Shown piece by piece: positions 1-8,281 of a DNA stretch of 33,698 nucleotides (position 1 is its first letter; every line of letters starts with the position of its first letter). The translations under genes were made by a program, and so were the position numbers. The stretch is from Alphaproteobacteria bacterium. Its GTDB lineage: Bacteria; Pseudomonadota; Alphaproteobacteria; Rhizobiales; Hyphomicrobiaceae. Under the pieces are notes generated by a model. The model was given only the letters and a program-made list of their open reading frames with translations. It had not been told where the DNA came from and did no database searches. The stretch covers positions 1 to 33,698 of the forward strand of contig JAHJQI010000165.1 of assembly GCA_018819265.1 (NCBI GenBank), read 5' to 3'.

Positions 1-357
1 AGCCATCATCCCGCAGCCCACGCTCGCTTGCCTCGGCAGGCATCACGCGGCGCTGCGCCGGCACCTGCGCGAGCCACCCAGAAAGCGTGACTATCAGAAG
101 ATGCCGCGCGTATTTTAGCGCCTATGCGGCTTTGCCGGGGGATATTTACTGCGGCACTTGCAAAATCCGCCTTAGTTCGTTCGGGTAGTAACGGTTGTTC
201 TGAGCAAAAAGAAGACCCAGCCCAACTCGGTTCCACCGCCCTACACCCGCCTGCACGCCTCCACACCCCATTCACCGCGATACATCGTTCCCGGCGCCAT
301 TGGCGTCCGGCATCATGATCCCGTCTCGACGCGCTGTCGTGAGTTCGGAGATCAACG
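1..357. other. Left intergenic region upstream of traG
   Basis: No convincing gene is visible in the first 357 bases. One forward frame stays open from the window edge to a stop at 88-90 and could be the tail of a gene lying to the left; in related elements a relaxase gene often precedes traG, but nothing here identifies it. The minus-strand open frame over 6-275 has no recognisable domain. The region holds one copy of the three-copy repeat (263-294), 64 nt before the traG start, so it probably contains the traG promoter. Confidence 0.5.
263..294 (+). repeat. Interspersed repeat, copy A (upstream of traG)
   Basis: This copy shares its first 30 bases exactly with copy C near 26.6 kb. The core ATTCACCGCGATACATCGTT begins at 270, and one C is missing from the following C run. 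It contains an imperfect palindrome, CGAT-AC-ATCG. It ends 64 nt before the traG ATG. Copies B and C also lie 60-81 nt before start codons on the same strand, which favours a promoter, operator or leader element over a random repeat. Confidence 0.75.
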
Positions 358-2328
358 ATGCCATCCGCTCGATTTTTTCTCGTCCAATCAGCCGCTTCGG
401 TGCTGCTCGCGCTTGCGGCGATGTGGGCCGCGACCCAGTGGGCGGCGGCGATGCTTGGCTATCAAGCCGCCCTCGGGCTGCCGATCATGTCACTCGCTGG
501 CGTCGCGATCTACGCGCCATGGAAAATCTTTCCCTGGTGGCTCGCGTTCGACCATCAGGCGCCCGGCGTCTTCAATAAGGCCGGTCTGATTGCTGCTCTC
601 GGCGGCGTCGCACCCGGCCTCGTCGCCATCGGGGGAGCCGCCTGGCGGGCCAGAGCCAAACCGGCCATCACGACCTATGGCTCGGCCCGCTGGGCGGACG
701 CTACCGAAATCCGGGAGGCACGGCTGTTCTCCGACCGTGGCGTCGTGCTCGGCCTCTATGATGCCGCGTATCTGCGCCATGACGGACCGGAACACGTTCT
801 GGCGGTCGCACCGACCCGCTCGGGCAAGGGGGTCGGCCTCGTGGTGCCGACGCTGCTGTCCTGGACCGGCTCAACCGTGGTTCACGACATCAAGGGCGAG
901 AACTGGACGCTGACGGCGGGATGGCGGTCGCAGTTCTCGCATTGCCTGCTGTTTGATCCGACGACCCCGCTGTCGTCGCGGTTCAACCCGCTGCTGGAAG
1001 TGCGCAAGGGTGCTTCCGAGGTTCGCGACGTCCAAAACATCGCCGATATTCTGGTCGATCCCGACGGCGCACGTGAGCGGCGCGACCATTGGGAGAAAAC
1101 CGCCCATTCCCTGCTGACCGGCGCGATCCTGCACGTGCTCTACGCGGAAGAAGAAAAGACCCTCCATCGCGTCGCGACGTTCCTCTCCGATCCGAGCCGG
1201 TCCATCGAGCGCACGCTGCGCATCATGCTCACGACGAACCACCTGGGCAGCGAGGCGGAGGCCGTCGTTCACCCCGTGGTCGCCTCGATTGCGCGCGAAT
1301 TGTTGAACAAGAGCGACAACGAGCGCTCCGGCGTCGTGTCGACGGCGATGAGCCTGCTCGGGCTCTACCGTGACCCGATCATTGCCGCGACCACGGCAAC
1401 ATCTGATTGGCGCATCGCCGACCTGATGACGGCGGAGCGGCCGATGTCCCTGTACCTCGTTATGCCGCCCTCCGACCTGTCGCGCACCCGGCCGTTGATG
1501 CGGCTGATCCTCAATCAGATCGCGCGACGGTTGACCGAGGAATTGCCGGCACAGGTCAAGGGGAAGCCCAATCGGCAACTGCTGCTCATGTTGGATGAGT
1601 TCCCGGCCCTCGGGCGGCTCGAGTTCTTCGAAGGGGCGTTGGCATTCCTCGCTGGCTACGGCGTGCGGTGTTTCCTGATCGCCCAGTCGCTCAACCAGAT
1701 CGACAAGGCCTACGGAACCAACAACGCGATTGTTGACAATTGCCACGTCCGGGTCGCCTTCGCGCCGAACGACGAGCGGACGGCCAAGCGGCTATCCGAT
1801 GCGCTTGGCACGATGACGGAACTTCGCGCACAGCGAAACTTGGCGGGGCATCGACTCGCACCGTGGCTGTCACGGATCGCCGTCGCCGAGCAGGAGACCG
1901 CGCGACCACTGCTGACGGCAGGCGAAATCCTTCAGCTGCCCTCCGATCAGGAGATTGTACAGGTCTCCGGCGTCCCGCCGATAAAGGCCCGCAGGCTGCA
2001 GTATTTCCGGGACAGCAATTTCACCTCGCGTTGCTTGCCGCCGCCTGCCCTCAAGCCCGGCGGTCCGGTCGATCGGCCAGCGGCGCGGCCCGAGGACTGG
2101 TCTGGGCGGACCCGGCACGTCGACTATCGGCTTCAGCTGCCGTGGTCCGATCATGTCGCCTCGGGTGGCAGACGGCGCGAGGAAGACGACCGCGACCGTG
2201 GTCAATCATTCAACCCGGCCGATTTCGACGATGTGGCCACGCTCGACGAGGGGCCGGACGATCCCGGGCGACCAAACCAGGGCCGGTTACCCGACCGCGA
2301 TCCCGACGACGACATTTCAGATTTGTGA
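358..2328 (+). CDS. traG: TraG/VirD4-family type IV coupling protein
   Basis: This 656-residue inner-membrane ATPase should link the relaxase-DNA complex to the Trb secretion channel during conjugation. Hydrophobic segments lie in the first ~95 residues. A Walker A motif (PTRSGKG) sits near residues 151-158 and a Walker B (LLLMLDEFPAL) near 408-417, both in the positions usual for VirD4/TraG ATPases. The C-terminal ~70 residues are acidic and arginine-rich and probably disordered. The start is supported by GGAG 9 nt upstream. It is the first gene of a tightly packed trb operon, with the ribbon-helix-helix gene 9 bp downstream. Length and gene order match traG of rhizobial integrative conjugative elements. 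The relaxase partner is not in the window. Confidence 0.95.
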   Translation: MPSARFFLVQSAASVLLALAAMWAATQWAAAMLGYQAALGLPIMSLAGVAIYAPWKIFPWWLAFDHQAPGVFNKAGLIAALGGVAPGLVAIGGAAWRARAKPAITTYGSARWADATEIREARLFSDRGVVLGLYDAAYLRHDGPEHVLAVAPTRSGKGVGLVVPTLLSWTGSTVVHDIKGENWTLTAGWRSQFSHCLLFDPTTPLSSRFNPLLEVRKGASEVRDVQNIADILVDPDGARERRDHWEKTAHSLLTGAILHVLYAEEEKTLHRVATFLSDPSRSIERTLRIMLTTNHLGSEAEAVVHPVVASIARELLNKSDNERSGVVSTAMSLLGLYRDPIIAATTATSDWRIADLMTAERPMSLYLVMPPSDLSRTRPLMRLILNQIARRLTEELPAQVKGKPNRQLLLMLDEFPALGRLEFFEGALAFLAGYGVRCFLIAQSLNQIDKAYGTNNAIVDNCHVRVAFAPNDERTAKRLSDALGTMTELRAQRNLAGHRLAPWLSRIAVAEQETARPLLTAGEILQLPSDQEIVQVSGVPPIKARRLQYFRDSNFTSRCLPPPALKPGGPVDRPAARPEDWSGRTRHVDYRLQLPWSDHVASGGRRREEDDRDRGQSFNPADFDDVATLDEGPDDPGRPNQGRLPDRDPDDDISDL

Positions 2329-2336
2329 GGCCACCC

Positions 2337-2873
2337 ATGTCCGCCAAAGATCGCGTCACGCTGAGTTTGAACCCGGAAACCGTCGAGCGGCTGAAGCTCG
2401 TCGCCAACTATCGCAAGGGCGCCAAATCCGCCCTCGTCGAGGAAGCCTTGGAGCGCTACCTCAACCCTGAGCGGAGGCGCTTGCTTGATGATGCCGCCCT
2501 GCGACGGCTCGACACCGTGTCGAAGCAAGTTTCGACCGTCGCCCGTGATGTCGCCATCGCGACTGAAACGCTGTCGTTGTTCGTCCGCTATTTTCTGACC
2601 ATCACGCCACCGCTGCCGCAGCCCGAGCAGGATGCCGCCCGCGCTGTCGGCCGCCAGCGATTCGAAGTGTTCGTCGCTCAGGTCGGCCGCAGGCTGGCAT
2701 CGGATCACCGTCTGGTATCGGAGGTGCTGGAATCCATAGCGACCCATAACCCCGATTTGTTCGGCACGGCCATCGACGACACCGCTCCGAGCCAAAGTGA
2801 GCCGCAGGCCCCTACCACGCCAGCGCAGGCCAATGGAAGCACACCGCCGAATGGAGGGTCGGACCATGGCTGA
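2337..2873 (+). CDS. Ribbon-helix-helix (CopG-like) protein of the conjugation operon
   Basis: This 178-residue protein begins MSAKDRVTLSLNPETVERLK and continues with a segment (about residues 20-45) that matches a ribbon-helix-helix fold: a short beta strand followed by two helices ending near ALERYLNPE. Such proteins bind DNA as dimers. Between traG and trbB in related elements a CopG-family gene is usual, and it may regulate the operon or help at the transfer origin. The C-terminal tail (about residues 145-178) is rich in Pro, Ser, Thr and Gln and is probably disordered. It overlaps trbB by 8 bp, so the two are likely translationally coupled. The specific DNA target is unknown. Confidence 0.8.
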   Translation: MSAKDRVTLSLNPETVERLKLVANYRKGAKSALVEEALERYLNPERRRLLDDAALRRLDTVSKQVSTVARDVAIATETLSLFVRYFLTITPPLPQPEQDAARAVGRQRFEVFVAQVGRRLASDHRLVSEVLESIATHNPDLFGTAIDDTAPSQSEPQAPTTPAQANGSTPPNGGSDHG

Positions 2874-3873
2874 TCTGTTCACGGAAGCGACCCAGGAATC
2901 GGCAGACCGTCGTCATCAGATGTTGCGGACGGCCTTCGGTCCCGTCATCGCCACGGCGCTTGCCGATCCGGATGTCATCGAGGTGATGGTCAATCCCGAT
3001 GGACGGCTTTGGCTCGACAAGGTCGGCATGGGGCGGATCGACACCGGAGAACGACTTGGCTCAGCCGACGCCGAGCGCATCATCAGGTTGGTGGCCGCGC
3101 ACGTGCGCCGCGAGGTCCACGACCGGGCACCGATCGTCTCGGCAGAACTACCGGAGTCAGGTGAGCGCTTCGAGGGGCTGATTCCGCCGGTTTCAGCTGC
3201 GCCCTGCTTTGCCATCCGCAAGCCAGCCGGGCGGCTCTACCGGATCGACGACTACGTCGCCGCCGGGATTTTGAATAAGGCCCAAGCCGATGCACTTCGC
3301 AAAGCTATTCACGAGCGCCGCAATATCATTGTCGTTGGCGGCACCTCATCCGGCAAGACAACCCTCGTCAATGCGTTGCTGGCCGAGGTCGCCGCGCTGT
3401 GCGAGCGGGTCGTGATCCTGGAGGACACCCGCGAGCTGCAATGCGCCGCCGCCGATTGCGTGTCTTTGCGCACCAAGCCGGGTGTGGCGTCACTCGCCGA
3501 TCTCGTTCGCTCGACGCTCCGATTGCGTCCCGACCGCATCATCGTCGGCGAAGTCCGCGGCCCGGAAGCTCTCGACATGCTGAAGGCCTGGAACACCGGT
3601 CACCCCGGCGGCATCACCACGCTGCACGCGTCCACGCCGCTTCTCGCCCTCTACCGCCTCGAACAGCTGATCCAGGAAGCCGTCGTCACCGTGCCGCGCA
3701 ATCTGATCGCGCTTGCGGTCGAACTGATTGTCTTCATCGACGGTCGCGGCGCCTCCCGCCGCGTGAGCGCCATTCTCGAACTGACCGGCCTCGACGCTCA
3801 GGGCCAGTACGCACTGCGCCCGATCGGCGTGCCCGTATTGCAGGCAGTGCCCGCACAGGGAGAGGCGCGATGA
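2866..3873 (+). CDS. trbB: TrbB, VirB11-type secretion ATPase
   Basis: A cytoplasmic hexameric ATPase of the VirB11/GspE family that powers the mating-pair-formation apparatus. The 335-residue product has a Walker A motif (GGTSSGKT, about residues 158-165), an acidic stretch (VILEDTREL) and the family's RPDRIIVGEVRG and HPGGITTLHA boxes. The start at 2866 is chosen because GGAGG lies 8 nt upstream; an in-frame ATG at 2797 lies inside the preceding gene and lacks this site. Its stop overlaps the trbC start as ATGA. Nothing is missing from the catalytic core, so the gene looks functional. Confidence 0.95.
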   Translation: MADLFTEATQESADRRHQMLRTAFGPVIATALADPDVIEVMVNPDGRLWLDKVGMGRIDTGERLGSADAERIIRLVAAHVRREVHDRAPIVSAELPESGERFEGLIPPVSAAPCFAIRKPAGRLYRIDDYVAAGILNKAQADALRKAIHERRNIIVVGGTSSGKTTLVNALLAEVAALCERVVILEDTRELQCAAADCVSLRTKPGVASLADLVRSTLRLRPDRIIVGEVRGPEALDMLKAWNTGHPGGITTLHASTPLLALYRLEQLIQEAVVTVPRNLIALAVELIVFIDGRGASRRVSAILELTGLDAQGQYALRPIGVPVLQAVPAQGEAR

Positions 3874-4271
3874 GCGAGCACGACGACGGACGTTTCGAAA
3901 TCGTTGGACGCCCCACGGACTCCCGCCCGCTCGCAGAGCGGCTGACAATCATTGCCGCCCCATACATCGCGATGCTCGTCCTGCTGGCGACGATCATGAT
4001 CCTCGCGAGTTGCCTACCCGCACAGGCCGCCGGATCGGGCATGCCGTGGGAAGCGCCGCTCCAGCGCATTCTGGAATCCATTGAGGGACCAGTCGCGAAG
4101 ATCGTCGCGGTGATCATCATCATTGTGACAGGACTGACGTTGGCCTTCGGCGACATGGGCGGCGGGTTCCGCCGGTTGATCCAGATCGTGTTCGGGCTGT
4201 CGATCGCATTCGCAGCGACGTCATTCTTTCTTTCGTTCTTCTCGTTCGCCGGTGGCGCGCTGATCAACTGA
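3870..4271 (+). CDS. trbC: TrbC, VirB2-like pilin
   Basis: A 133-residue small membrane protein predicted to be the conjugative pilus subunit precursor. It has a hydrophilic N-terminus of about 28 residues, a signal-like hydrophobic segment ending in LPAQAAG near residue 51, and two further hydrophobic segments (VAKIVAVIIIIVTGLTLAFG and IVFGLSIAFAATSFFLSFFSF). This is the standard layout of TrbC/VirB2 pilins, with cleavage likely after an Ala of the AQA motif. The ATGA overlap with trbB and the trbD gene 11 bp downstream place it firmly in the operon. The N-terminal extension before the signal segment is longer than in many VirB2 proteins but usual in TrbC. Confidence 0.92.
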   Translation: MSEHDDGRFEIVGRPTDSRPLAERLTIIAAPYIAMLVLLATIMILASCLPAQAAGSGMPWEAPLQRILESIEGPVAKIVAVIIIIVTGLTLAFGDMGGGFRRLIQIVFGLSIAFAATSFFLSFFSFAGGALIN

Positions 4272-4282
4272 AGGAGACCACT

Positions 4283-4555
4283 ATGAGTGCAGGGTTTCAG
4301 AGATTGCCGGGCTTCGAAGTGCCGTTGCATCGGTCGTTGACCGAGCCAGTCTTACTGGCCGGCGCACCGCGCAACTTCACGATCCTCAACGGCACGCTGG
4401 CCGCCGCCATCGGCTTGGGACTGCGGTTGTGGATCGCCGGGGTGCTGATTTGGGTCATCGGACATGCGGTGGCCGTCTGGGTGACGCGCAAGGACCCTGA
4501 GTTTTTGACGGTGCTCTCGCGCCATGCGCGCCACAAGGGAGCGCTGTCATGTTAA
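4283..4555 (+). CDS. trbD: TrbD, VirB3-like inner-membrane protein
   Basis: A 90-residue VirB3-family component of the conjugative secretion system. It opens with GFEVPLHRSLTEPVLLAGAPR, the family signature region, followed by one or two membrane-spanning stretches (about residues 35-65) and a C-terminal DPEFL motif typical of VirB3/TrbD. AAGGAG lies 7 nt before the start. It overlaps trbE by 7 bp; in some systems the two are fused, which reflects their close cooperation in pilus assembly at the inner membrane. Confidence 0.93.
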   Translation: MSAGFQRLPGFEVPLHRSLTEPVLLAGAPRNFTILNGTLAAAIGLGLRLWIAGVLIWVIGHAVAVWVTRKDPEFLTVLSRHARHKGALSC

Positions 4556-7140
4556 GCCTTGCCGAATATCGCAAGCATGACACCAAGCTGGCCGACTATC
4601 TGCCGTGGGCCTGCCTCGTGGCACCAGGCGTCGTGTTGAACAAGGACGGCAGTTTTCAGCGCACATTGCGCTATCGCGGTCCCGATCTCGACAGCGCGAC
4701 CGAGGCTGAGTTGGTCGGCGTTTCAGCGCGGCTCAACAATATTCTGAAACGGTTCGGCGACGGCTGGGCGCTGTTTTGTGAAGCAGAGCGCATTCCGGCC
4801 GAAAGCTACCCGCCGGGCCGGTTTGCCGATCCTGCGTCCTGGCTGGTCGATCAGGAGCGCCGCGCGGCATTCGAGGCCGCCAGCGCCCACTTCGAGAGCC
4901 GGTATCATCTAACGTTTCTGTTTCTGCCGCCGCCAGATGCGGCGAACCAAACCGAGCGCTTCTTCTACGAGCGCGCCGAACCAGCAGGCGCCACAACCGA
5001 CGTCAAGGCGCATCTGGCGGCGTTTCTGGTCGAGACGGATCGCGCAATTGAAATGATGGCCGCGCTGCTCCCGGAGGTGCAGTCACTCAACGACGCCGAA
5101 ACGCTGACCTATCTGCACGGTACGATCTCCGACAAAGGCCATGCCGTCGCCGTCCCGCAGACGCCGGCCTATCTCGATGCTCTGCTCTGCGACACGCCGT
5201 TGCTGGGTGGGCTCGAACCGAAACTCGGAGCACTGAATCTGCGCGTGCTCACGATCTCGGGATTTCCGAACGTCACGACGCCTGGCCTGCTCGATGCGTT
5301 GAACGACCTCGGGTTCTCCTATCGCTGGATGACGCGGTGGATCCCGCTCGACAAACACGAGGCGACCCGACAGTTGACCAAGCTGCGGCGGCACTGGTTC
5401 GCCAAACGCAAATCAGTTGCGGCTGTGCTTCGCGAGGTGATGTTCAACCGGGAGACGACCCTCGTTGATCCCGACGCCGAGGCGAAAGCCAACGACGCGG
5501 ACTTGGCGTTGGAAGAGCTCGCTGCCGATGATGTTGCCTATGGTTATGTTACGGCCACCATTGTGGTTGCCGACACGGACGCCGGACGCGCCGAACAGAT
5601 GCTGCTGGCCGTCGAGCGGATCGTCAACGGCTGCGGGTTCGTCACCATCCGCGAAAGCCTCAATGCGGTGGAAGCCTGGCTCGGCGCGCTGCCGGGCAAC
5701 CCCTATGCCAATGTGCGTCAACCGATCGTGCACACACTCAACCTCGCGCACCTGATGCCGGTCTCGGCAGTCTGGGCTGGCCCCGAAGGCAACGCGCATT
5801 TGAATGCGCCGCCACTGATGATCGCCGAAACGCGCGGGGCAACGCCGTTCCGGCTCGACCTTCACGTCGGCGATGTCGGGCATACGTTGATGGTTGGCCC
5901 GACCGGTGCCGGCAAATCGGTGCTACTCGCCACGCTCGCGTTGCAGTTCCGGCGCTTTATCGGGGCGCAGGTGGTCGTGTTCGACAAGGGGCGCTCGGCG
6001 CGGGCGGCCGTGCTCGCCATGAACGGGACCGCGCTCGATCTGGCGCTTGATGGCGATGTCGCCTTTCAGCCGCTGAGCCAGATCGACAAGCCGGGTGAAC
6101 TGGCCGTGGCCCTCGATTGGGTCATAGGACTTCTCGCCAACGAGCGGGTTACCATCACACCCGACGTCAAAGACACGGTGTGGACCGGCCTGCAGAGCTT
6201 GAGCACGGCACCACGATCCGAGCGCACGCTCACGGGGCTCGCTGTGCTCATTCAATCGAACAACCTCAGTCAGGCGCTTCGGCCCTACACGCTGGAAGGG
6301 CCCTATGGCCGGCTGCTCGACGGCGCGACCGACACGCTCACGCTCGCAGATGTGATGCATTTCGAGATGGACGGGCTCATGCATCACCAGCAGCTGGTGC
6401 TGCCGGTGCTGACCTATCTGTTCCATCGCCTCGAAGCACGCTTCGACGGCCGGCCGACGTTGCTAATTCTCGACGAAGCCTGGGTCTTCCTCGACGATCC
6501 GTTGTTTGCCGCGCGTATCCGGGAGTGGCTGAAGACGCTCCGCAAAAAGAACGTCGCCGTTGTCTTTGCCACGCAGTCGCTGGCCGATATCGAGCGCTCC
6601 TCCATCGCACCGGCGATCCTGGAGAGCTGCCCGACCCGCATCTTCCTACCGCATTATCGCGCCATCGAGCCGCAGTCGCGGGCTATCTATGACCGCTTCG
6701 GCCTCAACGACCAGCAGATCCAGATCATCGCCAGGGCCATCCCGAAGCGCGACTACTACGCCCAAACCGCGCGTGGCAATCGCCGGTTCGAGTTGGGCCT
6801 CGGCCCCATCGCACTGGCACTTGCCGCCGCGTCGTCACCCGACGACCAACGGTTGATCGACGACACGCTGGCGGCCGCACCACCACCGGACTTCGCCGCG
6901 GCCTTCCTGCGCGCCAAAGGGCTGGGCTGGGCCGGAGAACTGATCGAGACGCCAACGTCGTCTCCAACGCCGCCGCCACTGCCGAGCACCTCGCCCGTCC
7001 CACCCAAAGTGCCGCCCAACGGTGCCACCGCCGCGCTGCTCAATACCTCCGCGCTCGTCCCGCCGCGCCTCGCGTCGATGCCGGAGCGTTTGTCTCCGTT
7101 CCGCGTGCCCCCCGCCAAATCGCAAAGGACCAGAAAATGA
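4549..7140 (+). CDS. trbE: TrbE, VirB4-family conjugation ATPase
   Basis: An 863-residue VirB4/TrbE ATPase, the largest and most conserved motor of the mating channel. The N-terminal CagE/TrbE domain is followed by a RecA-like ATPase domain with Walker A (GPTGAGKS, about residues 450-457) and Walker B (LLILDEAWVFL, about 638-648), and then a FATQS motif typical of the family. The last ~110 residues, including runs of Pro, Ser and Thr, look disordered. It is linked to trbD upstream and trbJ downstream (ATGA) by overlaps. Length is normal for the family and no catalytic residue appears lost. Confidence 0.96.
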   Translation: MLSLAEYRKHDTKLADYLPWACLVAPGVVLNKDGSFQRTLRYRGPDLDSATEAELVGVSARLNNILKRFGDGWALFCEAERIPAESYPPGRFADPASWLVDQERRAAFEAASAHFESRYHLTFLFLPPPDAANQTERFFYERAEPAGATTDVKAHLAAFLVETDRAIEMMAALLPEVQSLNDAETLTYLHGTISDKGHAVAVPQTPAYLDALLCDTPLLGGLEPKLGALNLRVLTISGFPNVTTPGLLDALNDLGFSYRWMTRWIPLDKHEATRQLTKLRRHWFAKRKSVAAVLREVMFNRETTLVDPDAEAKANDADLALEELAADDVAYGYVTATIVVADTDAGRAEQMLLAVERIVNGCGFVTIRESLNAVEAWLGALPGNPYANVRQPIVHTLNLAHLMPVSAVWAGPEGNAHLNAPPLMIAETRGATPFRLDLHVGDVGHTLMVGPTGAGKSVLLATLALQFRRFIGAQVVVFDKGRSARAAVLAMNGTALDLALDGDVAFQPLSQIDKPGELAVALDWVIGLLANERVTITPDVKDTVWTGLQSLSTAPRSERTLTGLAVLIQSNNLSQALRPYTLEGPYGRLLDGATDTLTLADVMHFEMDGLMHHQQLVLPVLTYLFHRLEARFDGRPTLLILDEAWVFLDDPLFAARIREWLKTLRKKNVAVVFATQSLADIERSSIAPAILESCPTRIFLPHYRAIEPQSRAIYDRFGLNDQQIQIIARAIPKRDYYAQTARGNRRFELGLGPIALALAAASSPDDQRLIDDTLAAAPPPDFAAAFLRAKGLGWAGELIETPTSSPTPPPLPSTSPVPPKVPPNGATAALLNTSALVPPRLASMPERLSPFRVPPAKSQRTRK

Positions 7141-7862
7141 CCCGTATCCCAAAACGCCTGCTCAAACTGATTGCTGCAACCGCCCTGCTCGGTGCTGTCT
7201 CCGTCACCGAGGTGCAGGCACTCACCGTGTTCGATCCACTGAACTATCAACAGAACTTGTTGTCCGCCGTCCGCGCGCTCGAAAGCATTCAGAACCAAGT
7301 CCGCCAACTGCAAAATGAGGCCGACCAGATCGTCCGCATGGACCGCAATCTGCAATCGCTGTCCGGCACGGTTGCGCCCGATCTGCAGCGCACTCTCGCG
7401 CAACTTCGTGCACGCATCACTGAGGGCGACGCCCTCGCTCTCAAAGTCCGGGAGACCGATGCAGCCTATGACCGGCTCTACCCCAAGACCTTTTCAGACG
7501 CACGGACCAGCGATGATGCCTTGCGTTCGGCAAAGTCCCGCTGGGATGAAACCCATGCGACTTTCAAGCGCGCTGCCCTCCTGCAAGGCGAAATCGCCGA
7601 TCAGGCCGAACTTGATGGCCGCCTGCTTGACCAGATATCTTCGCGCTCTGCGGGGGCGGTCGGCAGCTTGCAGGCCACACAGGCCGGCAATGAACTCGCT
7701 GCCCTTCAGGTCAAGCAGTCGCTGCAACTCCAAACACTGCTCGCCGCCCAATCCCGTGCGGAAACCACGGCGCGAGCGCGCGACCTCACCGCCGAGGCGG
7801 AAGGCCGCCAGCGCCTCAAGACTTTCCTTGGGGATGGCCAGGCTTACACGAGGGGGCAGTGA
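7137..7862 (+). CDS. trbJ: TrbJ, VirB5-like conjugal transfer protein
   Basis: A 241-residue periplasmic or pilus-tip protein of the VirB5/TrbJ family. A signal peptide (LLKLIAATALLGAVSVTEVQA) ends near residue 28. The mature part is almost wholly alpha-helical and rich in Gln, Leu and Ala, with long heptad-like stretches (for example SIQNQVRQLQNEADQIVRMD), as usual for TrbJ. The start overlaps the trbE stop. The next expected genes are trbK and trbL, but the sequence after the stop is a hairpin-rich spacer and then a group II intron, so the operon is physically split here. Confidence 0.92.
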   Translation: MTRIPKRLLKLIAATALLGAVSVTEVQALTVFDPLNYQQNLLSAVRALESIQNQVRQLQNEADQIVRMDRNLQSLSGTVAPDLQRTLAQLRARITEGDALALKVRETDAAYDRLYPKTFSDARTSDDALRSAKSRWDETHATFKRAALLQGEIADQAELDGRLLDQISSRSAGAVGSLQATQAGNELAALQVKQSLQLQTLLAAQSRAETTARARDLTAEAEGRQRLKTFLGDGQAYTRGQ

Positions 7863-8150
7863 GATGACACTCGTTGTAAAGTCTCGCTTCGCGAGCGAGG
7901 CCAGCCTCGCGCTCCGCTGGCGGGACACCCGCCAGATCACCTGCTTTTTTGTGTCTCAAAAAGGAGGGGGTTTGGGGGTGCCAACCGTCGTGTCGGAGAC
8001 ACGCCTCCGGCGTGGGCGGGTTGAAGGGCGGCAGCCCTTCTCGCGCAGCGACCACCTCCGACAGCACCCGAGCTAAGCGACCCGCACCCACCATTCTCAA
8101 TCTGATCATTACGGCACCGACCCGGTCGGCGCCGACGGGGAAATATTGCC
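7863..8150. other. Hairpin-rich spacer between trbJ and the intron; original trbL leader
   Basis: No gene is supported here. A frame opens at ATG 7864 and runs to 8076, but its product has no signal peptide, lipobox or membrane segment as a TrbK entry-exclusion protein would, and it crosses strong inverted repeats (for example CTCGCTTCGCGAGCGAG near 7884, and GGCGGGACACCCGCC). The last bases, GGGGA at about 8137-8141 then AATATTGCC ending at 8150, would form a ribosome binding site for trbL if joined directly to the ATG at 10444. That is the reason to think they belonged to trbL before the intron arrived. Confidence 0.6.
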
Positions 8151-8211
8151 GTAGAGTAGAGATGAAACGCTATATCCCCTTACGGAGACTAGTTTCTCCA
8201 TCCCCCTCTCC

Positions 8212-8245
8212 GAACCGGACGTGCAAGTTTCCAAGCATCCGGCTC
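8212..8245 (-). ncRNA. Group II intron domain V
   Basis: A 34-nt hairpin read on the minus strand. It starts GAGCCGGATGC, has a GAAA tetraloop (TTGGAAACTT) and closes with GTCCGGTTC. Length, AGC catalytic triad near the 5' end and tetraloop agree with bacterial domain V. It lies 36 nt beyond the maturase stop codon and 60 nt before the predicted 3' splice site, leaving room for domain VI. Confidence 0.85.
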
Positions 8246-8281
8246 TCCATGCATGGGCAATCGCTTGCTCATGGGTGTGCC

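Noticed and set aside
6..275. Minus-strand frame at the left edge
   Set aside because: No domain, no ribosome binding site, and it runs through repeat copy A; more likely intergenic.
871..1746. Minus-strand open frame inside traG
   Set aside because: A GC-rich shadow of traG; its residue composition (Arg, Gln, His-rich) shows no domain.
7864..8076. Short frame after trbJ as a possible trbK
   Set aside because: No signal peptide, lipobox or membrane segment, and it is built from inverted repeats; kept only as a spacer description.
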